From Pseudochelatococcus lubricantis (GTDB lineage Bacteria > Pseudomonadota > Alphaproteobacteria > Rhizobiales > Beijerinckiaceae), in contig NZ_JAASQI010000003.1 of NCBI RefSeq assembly GCF_011762225.1, positions 248,001-312,000 on the forward strand: a stretch of 64,000 nucleotides of DNA. Direction: 5' to 3'. Positions within the stretch are counted from its first letter, which is position 1. The number at the start of each line of letters is the position of its first letter. The position numbers and the translations under genes were made by a program. The notes beneath the pieces are model-generated. The model saw nothing but the letters and a program-made list of their open reading frames with translations. It did no database searches and was not told where the DNA came from. Positions 52,342 to 64,000 of the stretch are shown here, in pieces.

Positions 52342-53066
52342 GCGTCCCGCTCCCGTCCGCGCGCACTGCGCCGTTCGAGGTGCGCGAAAAGCTCGCCGGA
52401 AACGGCGGAGATCAACAGGTAGACAACGAAGGCGGTGATGTAGAACAGAAAATACTGCTTCGTCGTGCCCGCCGCGACCTGCGTCATGCGCATCAGCTCG
52501 GTCAGCGAGATCACGGATACGAGCGAGGTATCCTTCAGCAGCACCATCCACAGGTTGCCGATGCCAGGCAAGGCGTGGCGCAGCAGTTGCGGGAAGATGA
52601 CGAGGCGCAGCGTCAGTCTGCGCGACAGACCGAGCGCGGCGGCGGCGGCATACTGGCCTTGCGGAATCGCTGTGAAGGCGCCGAGCCACACCTCGCTCGC
52701 GTAGGATGCGTTGACCACGCCCAGCGCGACGACGCCCGCGGCGAAGGCCGGTATTTCCACGACGACGCCCGGCGCCACGGCCGCGAACAGTTGCCGGAGC
52801 GCGATCTGCGCGCCGTAGAACACGAGGAACAGCGTCAGCAGCTCCGGCAGGCCCTTGAACACCCACGCGAACGCAACGGAAGCGCCGCGCGTGATTCTGC
52901 CGCCGGAGCGCTGCGCCAGCGCCAGCAGAAAGCCGAACATGATGCCGAACGGAAAAGTGACGAGTGCGAGCGCCAGCGTAAGCAGCGCCCCCTTCAGAAG
53001 CTCGTCGCCCCATCCCCCCTCGCCGAACGATAGCAGGCTCAGCAACTCGGACGCCGGCATAAGCAC
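52338..53066 (-). CDS. Polar amino-acid ABC transporter permease (HisQ type)
   Basis: The 242-residue membrane protein has the N-terminal ELLKGALLTLALALVTFPFG segment and KGLPELLTLFLVFYGAQIAL. Its EAA-loop equivalent is YAAAAALGLSRRLTLRLVIFPQLLRHALPG. It forms the heterodimeric channel with the downstream permease. The binding-protein gene lies 202 bases upstream. No ATP-binding subunit gene is in this cluster. Confidence 0.93.
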   Translation of the reverse strand: MLMPASELLSLLSFGEGGWGDELLKGALLTLALALVTFPFGIMFGFLLALAQRSGGRITRGASVAFAWVFKGLPELLTLFLVFYGAQIALRQLFAAVAPGVVVEIPAFAAGVVALGVVNASYASEVWLGAFTAIPQGQYAAAAALGLSRRLTLRLVIFPQLLRHALPGIGNLWMVLLKDTSLVSVISLTELMRMTQVAAGTTKQYFLFYITAFVVYLLISAVSGELFAHLERRSARGRERDA

Positions 53067-53268
53067 GCCCCCTGCGTCCGCCCCCGCGTGTGCGTCATTG
53101 GATCGTCAACCGTCTCGACCGCCTGGGAAATCCGTGCGGCTTGAAAATGATAGCCGCTGTCAAACCGCAAAACGGCGCCCGTGTCCAGCCGGGAAGCCCG
53201 AATTCCTCAGGGATTCCCGCAGGAAATACAGCCGCGGGGGCGCAAGGCCCTCCCCGGCGGTGTCACGA

Positions 53269-54057
53269 TCAGTCGAGCTTGTAGTCGAAGTACTTCGCCG
53301 CGATCCGCGCGAAGGTGCCATCGGCGTGCACCTCGTCGATCGCCTTGTCGAGCAACGCCTTCAGATCGCTGTCTTCCTTGCGCAGCGCCGCGCCGATGCC
53401 CTCGCCATGGTACTCGAGAACATTGTCGAGGTCTGCCAGCAGCTTGCAGCACGCCTGCCCTTCCTTGCTGCGCAGGAAGTCCATGATCGTTGGCTTGTCT
53501 GCCATCGTGGCATCGATGCGCCCGCCGGCGAGATCGGTGTTGGCCTCGTCCTGCTTGGGATAGAGACGGATGTCGGCGTCCTTGTAGACGCCTTCCGCGT
53601 AATTCGTGTGGATGGTCGACGACTGCACGCCCAGCACCTTGCCCTTCAGGCTTTCGGGCGAGGCGTCCTTGAGGGGCGAATCCTTCGCGACCGCGACGCT
53701 GGGGCGCAGCACGAGGTAGGGCTTCGTGAAGGCCACCTGCTTCTTGCGCTCCTCGGTGATCGACATGGAAGCGAACACCGCGTCATAGCGGCCCGCGAGC
53801 AGCGCCGGCAGGATGCCGTCCCAATCCTGCGCCTGGAAGGTGCAGGTTACGTTCGCCTTCTCGCAGATGGCCTGCGCGAGATCGATCTCGAAGCCGGCGA
53901 CCTTGCCGGACGAATCCGTGTAGTTGAAAGGCGGATAAGCGCCTTCGGTAGCGATGCGAATGGTTTTCCATTCCTTGGCCGACGCCGGCGTGGCGAGCGG
54001 CAAGGCGGCGAGCGCTGCCGCAAGCGCGACAGAGGCTGCAACGGTAAGACGGCGCAT
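53269..54057 (-). CDS. Polar amino-acid ABC transporter substrate-binding protein
   Basis: The 262-residue protein has a signal peptide ending ASA at about residue 27, then a periplasmic binding domain of family 3: IRIATEGAYPPFNYTDSSGKVAGFEIDLA, DWDGILPALLAGRYDAVFASMSITEERKKQVAFTKPYLV and GVQSSTIHTNYAEGVY. The closest known types bind lysine/arginine/ornithine or histidine. ATG 54057 follows AAGGGGAAC. It precedes the two permease genes in one operon. Confidence 0.93.
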   Translation of the reverse strand: MRRLTVAASVALAAALAALPLATPASAKEWKTIRIATEGAYPPFNYTDSSGKVAGFEIDLAQAICEKANVTCTFQAQDWDGILPALLAGRYDAVFASMSITEERKKQVAFTKPYLVLRPSVAVAKDSPLKDASPESLKGKVLGVQSSTIHTNYAEGVYKDADIRLYPKQDEANTDLAGGRIDATMADKPTIMDFLRSKEGQACCKLLADLDNVLEYHGEGIGAALRKEDSDLKALLDKAIDEVHADGTFARIAAKYFDYKLD

Positions 54058-54223
54058 TACGGTTCCCCTTATGATTTTGCGGACACAGGCACTGCATCCC
54101 CGTTCCCGCCCGCCGGAACGGGAATCGCATGACATCTGGCTTCTAGGGTACCGGAAAGACGACGCGGCTTACAAGCCGTCCGTTTGAAGGGCATCCGGTG
54201 CGCGACAATGGGCCGCCGGATGC

Positions 54224-54255
54224 AAACGGGGGCTGCGGCCGGCGCCGCGCCCCCG
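54224..54255 (-). terminator. Terminator after atoA
   Basis: CGGGGGC (54227-54233) pairs with GCCCCCG (54249-54255), and inner GCGGC/GCCGC strengthens the stem. On the minus strand GTTTGC follows. It lies 25 bases past the atoA stop. Confidence 0.6.
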
Positions 54256-54279
54256 GAAAGTCAGGCGAAAGACAGCCGA

Positions 54280-54969
54280 TCAGGCCGCGGCGGCGCTCGC
54301 CTCTTCGAGCGTGCGCACGGAAAGCACCATTTCGGGCACGTATTCCGGCACGTGGATCTTCGCCGTCGTGTTCTCGACGATGGTGTCGACCACGATGCCC
54401 GGCGCGCGCTCGCGCAGGACGAGGCCGTCGTCGGTGGGCTCGATCACCGCGAGTTCCGTGACGATCAGCGTCACGCGGCGCAGCGAGGTCAGCGGCAGGG
54501 TGCATTTGGGCACGATCTTCGGCCGGCCGCGCGCCGTGTGCTGCATGGCGACGATGACGCGCCGCGCGCCGGTCACGAGGTCCATCGCGCCGCCCATGCC
54601 CGGCACCATCTTGCCCGGCACCACCCAGTTGGCGAGCTGGCCGTTCTCGTCCACCTCAAGCCCGCCGAGCACGGTGGCTTCGACGTGGCCGCCACGGATC
54701 AGGCCGAAGGAGACCGCGCTGTCGATGGTAGCCGCGCCCGGCAGGGCGGAAACGTAGCCGCCGCCAGCGTCGGTCAGGTCTTCGTCCTCCATGCCCTCCG
54801 GCGGGCGGGCGCCCATGCCGATGATGCCGTTTTCCGACTGGAAGAAGACGGAGAGTTCCGCCGGCACATAGCGCGACACGCCGGTGGGCAGGCCGATGCC
54901 GAGGTTGACGAGCGAGCCGGGTTTGAGTTCACGCGCCACGCGGCGCTGGATGATTTCCAAGGCGTCCAT
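54280..54969 (-). CDS. atoA: CoA transferase subunit B (AtoA-like)
   Basis: The 229-residue protein is the beta subunit of a 3-oxoacid CoA-transferase, with catalytic Glu in SENGIIGMG and the segments NLGIGLPTGVSRYV and GGAMDLVTGARRVIVAMQH. With subunit A it moves CoA to or from acetoacetate or related acids. It starts 2 bases after the subunit A stop, so the subunits are translated together. A role in acetoacetate use or polyhydroxybutyrate turnover is likely; the pcaIJ (3-oxoadipate) alternative cannot be excluded from sequence. Confidence 0.9.
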   Translation of the reverse strand: MDALEIIQRRVARELKPGSLVNLGIGLPTGVSRYVPAELSVFFQSENGIIGMGARPPEGMEDEDLTDAGGGYVSALPGAATIDSAVSFGLIRGGHVEATVLGGLEVDENGQLANWVVPGKMVPGMGGAMDLVTGARRVIVAMQHTARGRPKIVPKCTLPLTSLRRVTLIVTELAVIEPTDDGLVLRERAPGIVVDTIVENTTAKIHVPEYVPEMVLSVRTLEEASAAAA

Positions 54970-54971
54970 GC

Positions 54972-55622
54972 TCAGGCCCTCTTGATCAGATAGTTGACGA
55001 GCACGCCGGGCGTGCGCACGGCGTCCGGCGGAATCACGCCGACCGGGACGATCTCGCGCGGTTCGCAGATGACGGTGTCGGCCGCCATCGCCATGATCGG
55101 GTTGAAGTTCGTCGCCGTCAGCTGATACGTGAGGTTGCCCACGTAGTCAGCCTGGTCGGAGTGGATGAGCGCGAAGTCGGCTCTCAGTGGCGGCTCGTAG
55201 AGCCACTCCTCGCCGTCGATCTCGATGACGCGCTTGCCCTCGGCCTCGATGGTGCCGAGAGCCGTCTTCGTCAGCACGCCGCCGAGTCCGTAGCCGGCCG
55301 CCCGAAGCTGCTCCGCCAGCGTGCCCTGCGGCGCCAGATCGATGACCATCTCGCCGTCGATCATCTGCTTCTGCGCTTCGGGGTTGAGGCCGATATGCGA
55401 CACGATGAGCTTCGACACCGCGTGCGCGTGCACGAGGCGGCCGATACCGAAATCGGGACGCCCGGCGTCATTGCCGATCACGGTGAAATTCTTGCGGCCG
55501 GCCTCCACAAGCGCATCGACGATACGGTGCGGCGTGCCGACGCCCATGAAACCGCCGATCGCCAGAACGGCGCCGTCCGGGATCAACTCCGCAGCCGCCT
55601 GCGGCGTGATTGCCTCTTTCAT
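54972..55622 (-). CDS. atoD: CoA transferase subunit A (AtoD-like)
   Basis: The 216-residue alpha subunit has the N-terminal IPDGAVLAIGGFMGVGTPHRIVDALVEAG, very close to AtoD (VGGFMGIGTPSRLVEALLESG). It also has SHIGLNPEAQKQMIDGEM, PQGTLAEQLRAAGYGLGG and GNLTYQLTATNFNP. Together with the downstream B subunit it forms the enzyme. A TTGC-N3-GCAA-like site lies about 175 bases upstream. Confidence 0.92.
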   Translation of the reverse strand: MKEAITPQAAAELIPDGAVLAIGGFMGVGTPHRIVDALVEAGRKNFTVIGNDAGRPDFGIGRLVHAHAVSKLIVSHIGLNPEAQKQMIDGEMVIDLAPQGTLAEQLRAAGYGLGGVLTKTALGTIEAEGKRVIEIDGEEWLYEPPLRADFALIHSDQADYVGNLTYQLTATNFNPIMAMAADTVICEPREIVPVGVIPPDAVRTPGVLVNYLIKRA

Positions 55623-55795
55623 GTCTACTCTCCAGCCGTTGAAACGGAAACAAGCGAAGCCATCTTCCGACCCGTCGCGCCATGAGCCACGTCAACGATA
55701 GAATGCTTGTAACAATGGCAACTATTTGCACGGTCGACGTTTTGCATGACAACCATGACGGGCATGTGTCGTCAAGCGGCCCCCGTACTACAATT

Positions 55796-55807
55796 GTTGC
55801 ATCGCAC
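55796..55807. promoter_or_regulatory. TTGC-N3-GCAA-like motif upstream of atoD
   Basis: GTTGCATCGCAC reads GTGCGATGCAAC on the minus strand, sharing TGCGATGCAA with the sites upstream of hfq, the HIT gene and the DUF1127 gene. It is 174-185 bases upstream of atoD, at the edge of the DUF1612 gene. Confidence 0.35.
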
Positions 55808-55815
55808 GGAAACTG

Positions 55816-56946
55816 TCACAACGCCCATGCGCGATACCTTCCGCGGCCGGTCGTCTCGCGCAGTCCGAGTTCGGCGATCAGACCCTGTGCCGCGCGCGGG
55901 GAAACGGCGAGCGCCTGCGCCACCGTGCCCGCCGTCACCAGCGGCCGGCGCGTTGCCAGCGCGATCAGCGCCGGCAGCCGCGATGTCGTGCGCCGGTTGG
56001 CGCACTTGCGCTCCAGCAGGCTGATCGCCAGTGTCAGGCGGTCGTGCTCGCGCAGGCCCGCCGCCGCGCAGGCGCGCACGGCCTCGCACCACGCGGCGAG
56101 CCGCGTCGCGCGGTCGGGCGAGCGCCGCCGCTCCCACGGGGATAGGCGCAAGCCAGTGTTGAGGCACGGCAGGTGCGCCAGCGTCTTGCCGCGCTGCCGC
56201 AAGTAATCCGCCACGATCTGCCGGCCGAGCCACGCACCCCGGCGCACGGGTGGCGCCGTCTCCCACGCATCCCACAGCAGGCCGGCGGCGATGACCGGCG
56301 GCAGGCCGTCCATGACGGCGGCCATACGCCGCCATGCGGCCAGTTGCGCGGCCTCGTCCGGGTCCGCTGCCGGCAGCGGCTCCCGCCGCGTCCCGCCTTC
56401 CGCCCGCGCTTCTCCGGCGAGCGCTTGCGCCGAGCGGGCGAGCGCTTGCGCCGAGCGGGCGAGCGCGGCGTCGATCAGCGCCAGCGCGGAATCGAGCGCT
56501 GCGTTTTCGTCCGTGGCTTCCGGCGCGCGCGCGTCCGCGATTTCCGCCCCCGGCAGGCGGGTTTGCGGGCGCTCCCCCTCGCCGTGCAGGCGCGCGAAAC
56601 CTTCCGGCGACAGGGCCCAGCCCGAAGGCTGCGCCGCGATGACGCGGCGCGCGCCGACGATGGCCCGCGCGCGGATCAACTGCGGCGTCGGGGCATGTAT
56701 ATCCATGCCGGCGTCATGCAGCACCAGATCTTCCAGCGCCACGAGTTCTCCCTCGATCCACAGCGACGCGCAGGCATCCGCGAAATGCGAACGGGCGATC
56801 CATCCCTCGCCGGCGGCGCCTGCGCGCAGGCGCTCGTCAAGGCGTGCCAGCGCGTCCTCGGCGGCGACCAGCGGGCCGGCGAGAGACGCCCACGGTAAAT
56901 CCGCCGGCCCGCAGGCGGCGAAGCGGTCAGCGGAGGCGCCCGGCAT
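55816..56946 (-). CDS. DUF1612/HTH_13 domain protein (RHE_PE00001-like family)
   Basis: The 376-residue protein carries the family core RSHFADACASLWIEGELVALEDLVLHDAGMD and a C-terminal winged-helix-like part (RLPALIALATRRPLVTAGTVAQALAVSPRAAQGLIAEL) matching the HTH_13 type. Members are typical of rhizobial plasmids and chromosomes. The function is unknown, and a DNA-binding or regulatory role is inferred. The middle contains a tandem heptapeptide from a 21-bp repeat (56418-56459). It lies between atoDA and ligA, unlinked to both in function, so it may be a mobile addition. Confidence 0.78.
   Translation of the reverse strand: MPGASADRFAACGPADLPWASLAGPLVAAEDALARLDERLRAGAAGEGWIARSHFADACASLWIEGELVALEDLVLHDAGMDIHAPTPQLIRARAIVGARRVIAAQPSGWALSPEGFARLHGEGERPQTRLPGAEIADARAPEATDENAALDSALALIDAALARSAQALARSAQALAGEARAEGGTRREPLPAADPDEAAQLAAWRRMAAVMDGLPPVIAAGLLWDAWETAPPVRRGAWLGRQIVADYLRQRGKTLAHLPCLNTGLRLSPWERRRSPDRATRLAAWCEAVRACAAAGLREHDRLTLAISLLERKCANRRTTSRLPALIALATRRPLVTAGTVAQALAVSPRAAQGLIAELGLRETTGRGRYRAWAL
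56418..56459. repeat. Two-copy 21-bp tandem repeat inside the DUF1612 gene
   Basis: Two exact 21-base units (56418-56438 and 56439-56459) encode a repeated ARSAQAL heptapeptide in frame. A third partial unit follows. The repeat length keeps the reading frame and could vary by slippage. Confidence 0.85.
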
Positions 56947-57021
56947 GGTGGAAACCGTCAGGATACGCCGTCCACGTGGACGAGGCCGGCCGGATGGTGC
57001 GCCTGTTCCCGGGATGCAAGC

Positions 57022-60884
<3,863 letters not shown>

Positions 60885-60909
60885 CGCTCACGCTATCCGG
60901 AAAGGATGG

Positions 60910-60924
60910 GAACAGAGTAGCAAC
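60910..60924. promoter_or_regulatory. Imperfect LexA box upstream of recN
   Basis: GAAC-N7-CAAC differs from the alphaproteobacterial LexA consensus at one base. It lies 26-40 bases upstream of the recN start. RecN is often SOS-controlled, so the site is plausible but weak. Confidence 0.4.
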
Positions 60925-60933
60925 AAATTCTGC

Positions 60934-61923
60934 CTACAACCAGCCCTTCCACCGGAAAAAAAAGTAGGGCGTGACCGCGGCCATGATCATGACGAAGATA
61001 GCGACCGGATAGCCGAACTGCCAGCCGAGTTCCGGCATGTCCTGAAAGTTCATGCCGTAGATGGAAGCGATCAGCGTGGGCGGCATGAACACAACGGACA
61101 TGACCGAGAAGAGCTTGATGATGTTGTTCTGTTCGAGGTTGACGAGGCCGAGCGTCGCATCGAGCAGGAACTGGATCTTGCCGGACTGGAAGGTGGCGTG
61201 CTCCTCCAGGGACTGGATATCGCGCAGGATGGTGCGCAGCTCCTTGCGCAGTTCGCCGCTGCCCCCGCCGCTGCGGTAACTCGCGGACAGGAACAGCAGG
61301 GCGCGCTCCAGCGACACCAGGCTCTCGCGGCTCATGGCGATGAAGGTGCCGGCGTGGCCGAGCGCGCGCAGCGTCCGCTGGTGGCCCTTGCCGGCGGCCT
61401 TGCTTTTCTCCTCGAACACGGAGCGCGACAGCACGTTGATTTCCTCCGCCGTTGCCTGCAACACCTCGGCGGAACGGTCGATGATGGCGTCGATCAGCCC
61501 CTGGAAGATGGCATCCGCCGTGCCGGTCGTGCCGCCCGGCTTCGACGCGCGGAAGGCGAACATCGCAAAGGCGCGCGGCTCGTCGTAGCGCACGGTGACG
61601 AGCGTGTTGCCTTTCAGCACGAACGTGACGCCGGCCATGTCCGGTTCGTCGTCGGCGGAAATGAGCAGCTTCACGGTGATGTAGCGCGCGCCGTTGTCGT
61701 GGTACAGCAGCTCGGAGAGTTCGATGTCGTCCATGTCCTCGCGGGTGGGCATCTCGACGCCGAGCGTCTTTTCCACAAGCTCCTCCTCGGCCCGCGTCGG
61801 CTCGACGAGGTCGATCCATACGGCATCGGGAGGGATGGGCTCGCCGAAACCGAGCATCTGCCGTTGCAGCCTGACGTTCTGCGGTTGCGCCTCACCGGGA
61901 GCGATGCGATAGACGATCAGCAT
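60934..61923 (-). CDS. corA: Magnesium/cobalt transporter CorA family protein
   Basis: CorA is a pentameric divalent-cation channel. The 329-residue protein has a large cytoplasmic N-terminal domain with a long coiled helix, then two C-terminal helices separated by the selectivity motif YGMNFQDMPE. The tail KGWL ends in the cytoplasm. The start at 61923 has AGGGG about 11 bases upstream. It is divergent from the threonylcarbamoyl-AMP synthase gene. Confidence 0.95.
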   Translation of the reverse strand: MLIVYRIAPGEAQPQNVRLQRQMLGFGEPIPPDAVWIDLVEPTRAEEELVEKTLGVEMPTREDMDDIELSELLYHDNGARYITVKLLISADDEPDMAGVTFVLKGNTLVTVRYDEPRAFAMFAFRASKPGGTTGTADAIFQGLIDAIIDRSAEVLQATAEEINVLSRSVFEEKSKAAGKGHQRTLRALGHAGTFIAMSRESLVSLERALLFLSASYRSGGGSGELRKELRTILRDIQSLEEHATFQSGKIQFLLDATLGLVNLEQNNIIKLFSVMSVVFMPPTLIASIYGMNFQDMPELGWQFGYPVAIFVMIMAAVTPYFFFRWKGWL

Positions 61924-62265
61924 GCGGTATCATCCCCTGATCTGGACATGCGTATGGAACGCGATCCCGGAAAGCGATGCCCGCCCGCCGGGAAATATCG
62001 TGCATCAACAAAGAGACAGAGCGGGAAGCAGCAAGAAGTCATCCCGATCCAGCGCGAGAATCCGCCAGCCGCGTCCGCTTGGGGCACACGCTTGGCAACC
62101 TCGCGCTGATGCTTTATGCGTAGCGCCTGCCGGCGTCAACGTGAGGGAGCGGACGGGCTGGCATGCGGCCGCGACTTCCGCTATCGCGTTGCCTGTCCGA
62201 TACTTTTTCACGTGCCCGCCGTTGGGCGCGACGTTTGTGCCCATTTAGGCGCCTGCCCTGCTCCA
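61924..62265. other. Divergent spacer between corA and the Sua5-type gene
   Basis: The region carries no recognised gene. An in-frame extension of the plus-strand gene back to 62116 does not resemble Sua5/YrdC and looks untranslated. No known Mg2+ riboswitch is visible. Confidence 0.45.
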
Positions 62266-63270
62266 ATGACGGCCCGATCCGACGATTCGTCCACCCTGCT
62301 GCTGCCGGCGACCCCGGAAGGTATTGCCCGCGCGGCGGCGTTGCTGCGGGCTGGGCGGCTCGTCGCCTTCCCGACCGAGACCGTCTACGGTCTCGGCGCG
62401 GATGCGACTTCCGGCGAGGCCGTCGCCGCCATCTATGCGGCGAAGGAACGGCCGCGCTTCAACCCGCTGATCGCGCATTATCCCGATGTCGCGAGCGCGA
62501 TGCGCGACGGGCGTTTCAGCGACGCCGCGCGCCGGCTGGCGCAGGCCTTCTGGCCCGGGCCGCTGACGTTGGTGGTGCCGAAGTCCGGCGATTGCCGGAT
62601 CAGCGATCTCGCTTCCGCCGGGCTCGACAGCGTGGCGCTGCGCGTTCCCTCCCACCCCGTTGCCCGTGCGCTGCTCGCGGCGGCGGGCGTGCCTGTCGCC
62701 GCCCCTTCCGCCAACCGGTCGGGGCGCGTCAGCCCCACGTCCGCGGCCCATGTGCTGGGCGATCTCGACGGGCGCATCGCCGCCGTTATTGATGGTGGGG
62801 AAACGCAGGTGGGCGTGGAATCGACCATCGTCGCGTGCCTCGGAGAGCGGCCGGTGCTGTTGCGCCCGGGCGGCGTGCCGCGAGAGGCCGTTTCCGACGT
62901 GCTCGGGTTCGCCGTGGATGAGCCGGCTGTAGGCATTTCCGCAAACGAGGGTGCGCCCGTGGCACCGGGGCAGCTCAGCTCGCACTACGCCCCCCGCGCC
63001 GCCGTGCGCATGCATGCAAGCGACGTTATGCCGGGCGAGGCTGCCCTGCTGTTCGGCCCGCCCCTGCCGGGCACGGAGCAGGCCGCCGCCTTCCTCAACC
63101 TCAGCGAGCGCGGCGATCTGGCGGAAGCCGCCGCGCGGCTATTCGCGTATCTGCGTGCGCTCGACCGGCCAGGCATCGACAGCATCGCGGTGGCGCCCGT
63201 TCCCGATACCGGGCTCGGCGAGGCGATCAACGACCGGCTGAGGCGCGCGGCCGCGCCCAGAACGGCGTGA
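62266..63270 (+). CDS. L-threonylcarbamoyladenylate synthase (Sua5/YrdC type)
   Basis: The enzyme makes threonylcarbamoyl-AMP for t6A tRNA modification. The 334-residue protein has the YrdC core (RLVAFPTETVYGLGADA, YAAKERPRFNPLI, PSANRSGRVSPTSAAHV) followed by a Sua5-specific C-terminal domain (about 215-334), so it is the long Sua5 type rather than the short TsaC. The start is ATG 62266, with a weak ribosome binding site. Confidence 0.93.
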   Translation: MTARSDDSSTLLLPATPEGIARAAALLRAGRLVAFPTETVYGLGADATSGEAVAAIYAAKERPRFNPLIAHYPDVASAMRDGRFSDAARRLAQAFWPGPLTLVVPKSGDCRISDLASAGLDSVALRVPSHPVARALLAAAGVPVAAPSANRSGRVSPTSAAHVLGDLDGRIAAVIDGGETQVGVESTIVACLGERPVLLRPGGVPREAVSDVLGFAVDEPAVGISANEGAPVAPGQLSSHYAPRAAVRMHASDVMPGEAALLFGPPLPGTEQAAAFLNLSERGDLAEAAARLFAYLRALDRPGIDSIAVAPVPDTGLGEAINDRLRRAAAPRTA

Positions 63271-63310
63271 TACTTCCCGCCTGACACTTCACGCATAACG
63301 CGCGCCAACG

Positions 63311-63333
63311 AAAAAGCCGGTCCGAAGACCGGC
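63311..63333 (-). terminator. Terminator of wrbA
   Basis: GCCGGTC (63316-63322) pairs perfectly with GACCGGC (63327-63333) around CGAA. On the minus strand TTTTT follows. It lies 29 bases past the wrbA stop, between two convergent genes. Confidence 0.88.
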
Positions 63334-63361
63334 CTCCGCAAACAATCGGGCAATTGGCCCG

Positions 63362-63964
63362 TCAGTTCTTCAGCTTGGCCGCGAGCTTGGCGACATGGGC
63401 GCCCTGGAACTTCGCGCCGTCGAGGTCCACCTGCGTGGGCTGGCGGCTGCCGTCGCTCGCCGCAATCGTGGATGCGCCATAGGGCGAGCCGCCGACGATG
63501 CCGTCAAGCGTCGTCTGGCCGGCGAAGGAATACGGCAGGCCGGCGATCACGAAACCGTGGTGCAGCAGCGTGGGCAGGAAGGTGAGCAGCGTGGACTCCT
63601 GGCCGCCGTGCTGGGTGGCGGAGGATGTGAACACCGCGCCGACCTTGCCGATGAGGGCGCCCCTGGCCCACAGCCCGCCGGTCTGGTCGATGAAGGCGCG
63701 AAGCTGCGAGGCGACCACACCGAAGCGCGTGGGCGCGCCGAAGATGATGGCGTCATAGTCGGCCAGTTCCTCGACGGTGGCGACGGGCGCCTTCTGGTCG
63801 AGCTTGAAATGGGCGTTGCGGGCGATTTCTTCCGGCACAGTCTCCGGCACGCGCTTCACCACGACTTCCGCGCCTTCGGACGCGGCGCCTTCGGCGACGG
63901 CATAGGCGAGCGTTTCGATGTGGCCGTAGGTCGAATAATAAAGGACAAGGACTTTGGCAGCCAT
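63362..63964 (-). CDS. wrbA: NAD(P)H:quinone oxidoreductase WrbA
   Basis: WrbA is an FMN-dependent quinone reductase protecting against redox cycling. The 200-residue flavodoxin-fold protein has the FMN-binding [14 protein letters not shown], the [18 protein letters not shown] region and the [15 protein letters not shown] loop, with [13 protein letters not shown] toward the C-terminus. A GGGAG ribosome binding site precedes the ATG at 63964. The start region continues into the window edge. Confidence 0.96.
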   Translation of the reverse strand: MAAKVLVLYYSTYGHIETLAYAVAEGAASEGAEVVVKRVPETVPEEIARNAHFKLDQKAPVATVEELADYDAIIFGAPTRFGVVASQLRAFIDQTGGLWARGALIGKVGAVFTSSATQHGGQESTLLTFLPTLLHHGFVIAGLPYSFAGQTTLDGIVGGSPYGASTIAASDGSRQPTQVDLDGAKFQGAHVAKLAAKLKN

Positions 63965-64000
63965 GGGTATCGTTCTCCCATTCGATGTTGGATGGGCAGA

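Noticed and set aside
56418-56459. CRISPR-like repeat
   Set aside because: Two adjacent units without spacers inside a coding gene are a tandem codon repeat, not a CRISPR array.

Overview
The window is GC-rich chromosomal DNA from an alphaproteobacterium, most likely Hyphomicrobiales (Rhizobiales). The lineage clues are clpS-clpA behind a phasin gene, divK beside a DUF3572 gene, Hsp20 followed by DUF1150, a DUF1127 mini-protein, an ArsR-methyltransferase fusion ahead of metF-metH, a DUF815 ATPase, and a LexA site of the alphaproteobacterial GAAC-N7-GAAC form. I place the genus no further from sequence alone. Nearly all of the window is core genome. I see no insertion sequence, prophage, CRISPR array, tRNA or rRNA.

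Layout. 1-4 kb: end of a phasin gene, clpS, clpA and a one-span membrane mini-protein. 4-7.6 kb: rne (minus) and a 1-kb divergent spacer. 7.6-14.7 kb: amiC, mrcA, prfB (programmed +1 frameshift), hfq, hflX. 14.7-21.7 kb: mazG, an aminotransferase, a HIT protein, divK, DUF3572, a RidA-type protein, a GDPD phosphodiesterase, a COG3146 acyltransferase-like protein and rpmG. 22-28.3 kb: tatABC-serS-surE-pcm-nlpD. 28.3-35.3 kb: DUF815 ATPase, yajC-secD-secF, a Mth938-like protein, an NDUFAF6-like phytoene-synthase-fold protein and trmFO. 35.4-39.6 kb: DUF1127, uvrA and ssb around a LexA box. 39.7-46.8 kb: a BASS transporter and the methionine cluster (metH, metF, SahR-like regulator). 46.8-51.5 kb: Hsp20/DUF1150, a hydrolase, a GT4 glycosyltransferase, infC with an AUU start, and sseA. 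51.5-64 kb: a polar amino-acid ABC transporter without its ATPase, atoDA, a DUF1612/HTH_13 protein, ligA, recN, corA, a Sua5-type tRNA t6A enzyme and wrbA.

Functional links. AmiC and the LytM factor NlpD, whose metal ligands are degenerate, are both present and probably work together in cell separation. ClpS and ClpA form the N-end-rule arm of ClpAP. Tat and Sec (YajC-SecDF) export modules lie 7 kb apart. MetH, MetF and the SahR-like regulator form a methionine-cycle unit with a near-ideal palindromic operator. UvrA, SSB and possibly RecN are LexA-linked. Phasin and AtoDA point to polyhydroxybutyrate metabolism.

No clearly new multi-gene system is visible. The least explained signal is a recurrent intergenic TTGC-N3-GCAA motif (upstream of hfq, in a cluster upstream of the HIT gene, upstream of the DUF1127 gene and upstream of atoD) that looks like the operator of one transcription factor. 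Several regulatory structures also deserve checking: a CRP-type palindrome ahead of amiC, a terminator-like hairpin in the rpmG leader, a sequestered sseA ribosome binding site, an AAY-repeat in the hfq leader, and a hairpin carrying two GANTC sites between divK and DUF3572.
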